Below are positions 59,149 to 59,694 of a DNA stretch of 59,694 nucleotides, in pieces (the stretch's first letter is position 1; the number at the start of each line of letters is the position of its first letter). The translations under genes and the position numbers were made by a program. Below the pieces are notes generated by a model, which saw nothing but the letters and a program-made list of their open reading frames with translations, ran no database searches and was not told the origin of the DNA. The DNA lies in assembly GCA_017938405.1 (NCBI GenBank), contig JAGBBP010000037.1, positions 1-59,694 on the forward strand. The letters run 5' to 3'. Source of the stretch: Lachnospiraceae bacterium. GTDB taxonomy: Bacteria; Bacillota; Clostridia; Lachnospirales; Lachnospiraceae.

Positions 59149-59694
59149 ATGAAGACAAAGAAGTACGAAATTGTGGATGGCGTTGAGAAGTTGGAAGAAG
59201 CCATTGCCCGTGTAAGAGAGGCGCAGAAAATTTTTGCGACCTACACACAGGAGCAGGTAGACAAAATCTTCTTAGCTGCAGCTTCTGCCGCAAATAAGGA
59301 GCGTATCGCCCTTGCAAAGCTTGCCGTAGAAGAGACCGGTATGGGTGTTGTGGAAGATAAGGTGATTAAGAATCATTATGCTTCCGAGTATATCTACAAT
59401 GCATACAGAGATACCAAGACCTGCGGCGTAGTAGAAGAGGACAAAGCATACGGTATCAAGAAGATAGCGGAGCCGATCGGTGTTATTGCTGCGGTTATCC
59501 CGACCACAAACCCGACTTCTACCGCAATCTTCAAGACGCTTATCGCTCTGAAGACCAGAAACGGTATTATTATCAGCCCACACCCGCGGGCAAAGAATTC
59601 CACCATTGCGGCAGCAAAGATTGTGCTGGAAGCAGCGGTTGCGGCCGGTGCTCCGGAGGATATTATTGCCTGGATTGACGTGCCGTCTCTGGAG
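59149..59694 (+). CDS. adhE: Bifunctional acetaldehyde-CoA/alcohol dehydrogenase, N-terminal part
   Basis: The first 182 codons, open to the window's end. The sequence VREAQKIFATYTQEQVDKIFLAAA, then EETGMGVVEDKVIKNHYASE and PIGVIAAVIPTTNPTSTAIFKTLIALK, is the acetaldehyde dehydrogenase domain of AdhE (about 870 aa when complete) or of a stand-alone acylating aldehyde dehydrogenase; the 3' part needed to decide is missing. AdhE turns acetyl-CoA into ethanol with two NADH. Strong AGGAGG ribosome site. The two Rex-like sites support redox control. Confidence 0.9.
   Translation, partial: MKTKKYEIVDGVEKLEEAIARVREAQKIFATYTQEQVDKIFLAAASAANKERIALAKLAVEETGMGVVEDKVIKNHYASEYIYNAYRDTKTCGVVEEDKAYGIKKIAEPIGVIAAVIPTTNPTSTAIFKTLIALKTRNGIIISPHPRAKNSTIAAAKIVLEAAVAAGAPEDIIAWIDVPSLE

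Overview
The window looks like chromosomal DNA of a Gram-positive anaerobe of the Clostridia, most likely a Lachnospiraceae member. This rests on GGAGG-type ribosome binding sites, moderate GC, tRNA genes without encoded CCA, AddAB rather than RecBCD, a two-subunit LacL/LacM beta-galactosidase, the Firmicutes-type GalT, a glycine riboswitch in front of an AGCS symporter, an AdhE gene with Rex-like sites, DUF1848 and DUF4179 proteins and many small XRE regulators. No phage, IS element or CRISPR array was seen.

Layout. 1-670: tRNA-Leu, tRNA-Arg and a non-coding block of degenerate repeats carrying pieces of the tRNA-Arg 3' end. 670-4180: ABC-F ATPase (minus), TerC-like membrane protein, an Asn-rich small protein, and a 183-bp element with a perfect 22-bp terminal inverted repeat and strong internal structure (candidate RNA). 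4180-10350: ECF sigma factor with DUF4179 anti-sigma partner, rhodanese, THUMP-type rRNA methyltransferase, MATE pump, HTH-TPR regulator. 10400-13175 (minus): an argS C-terminal remnant, an unusual lipoprotein (RsgI-like repeats plus about 13 CxxC motifs) and an AraC regulator divergent from a GH51 arabinofuranosidase.

13450-29650: GH51, a chemotaxis receptor, DUF1848 protein, isochorismatase-type hydrolase, EamA transporter, helical-bundle protein, glycine-riboswitch-controlled AGCS symporter, peptidase S51-HAD fusion, half-size EamA, HTH regulator, and an operon with a MerR-methyltransferase fusion, two nucleoside phosphorylases (one frameshifted) and a GNAT acetyltransferase, then further HTH regulators. 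29800-35400: HTH-TPR regulator, a gene-free stretch with a second structured inverted-repeat element and a GC-rich repeat, carB without carA, and a probable 6S-like RNA. 35390-46410: small membrane protein, addB-addA-cysK, and a GH9 lipoprotein glycosidase.

46500-59694: hemolysin III family protein, LysR regulator, an unannotated 27-codon ORF, then a lactose/galactose locus: divergent AraC regulator, GPH-type sugar symporter, lacL, lacM, galK, galE, galT, second AraC regulator. Together these import a beta-galactoside, hydrolyse it and run the Leloir pathway from galactose to glucose-1-phosphate and UDP-sugars. The window closes with an HPr-like gene carrying a one-base frameshift and the 5' part of adhE. 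All calls come from reading the sequence; no database search was run.
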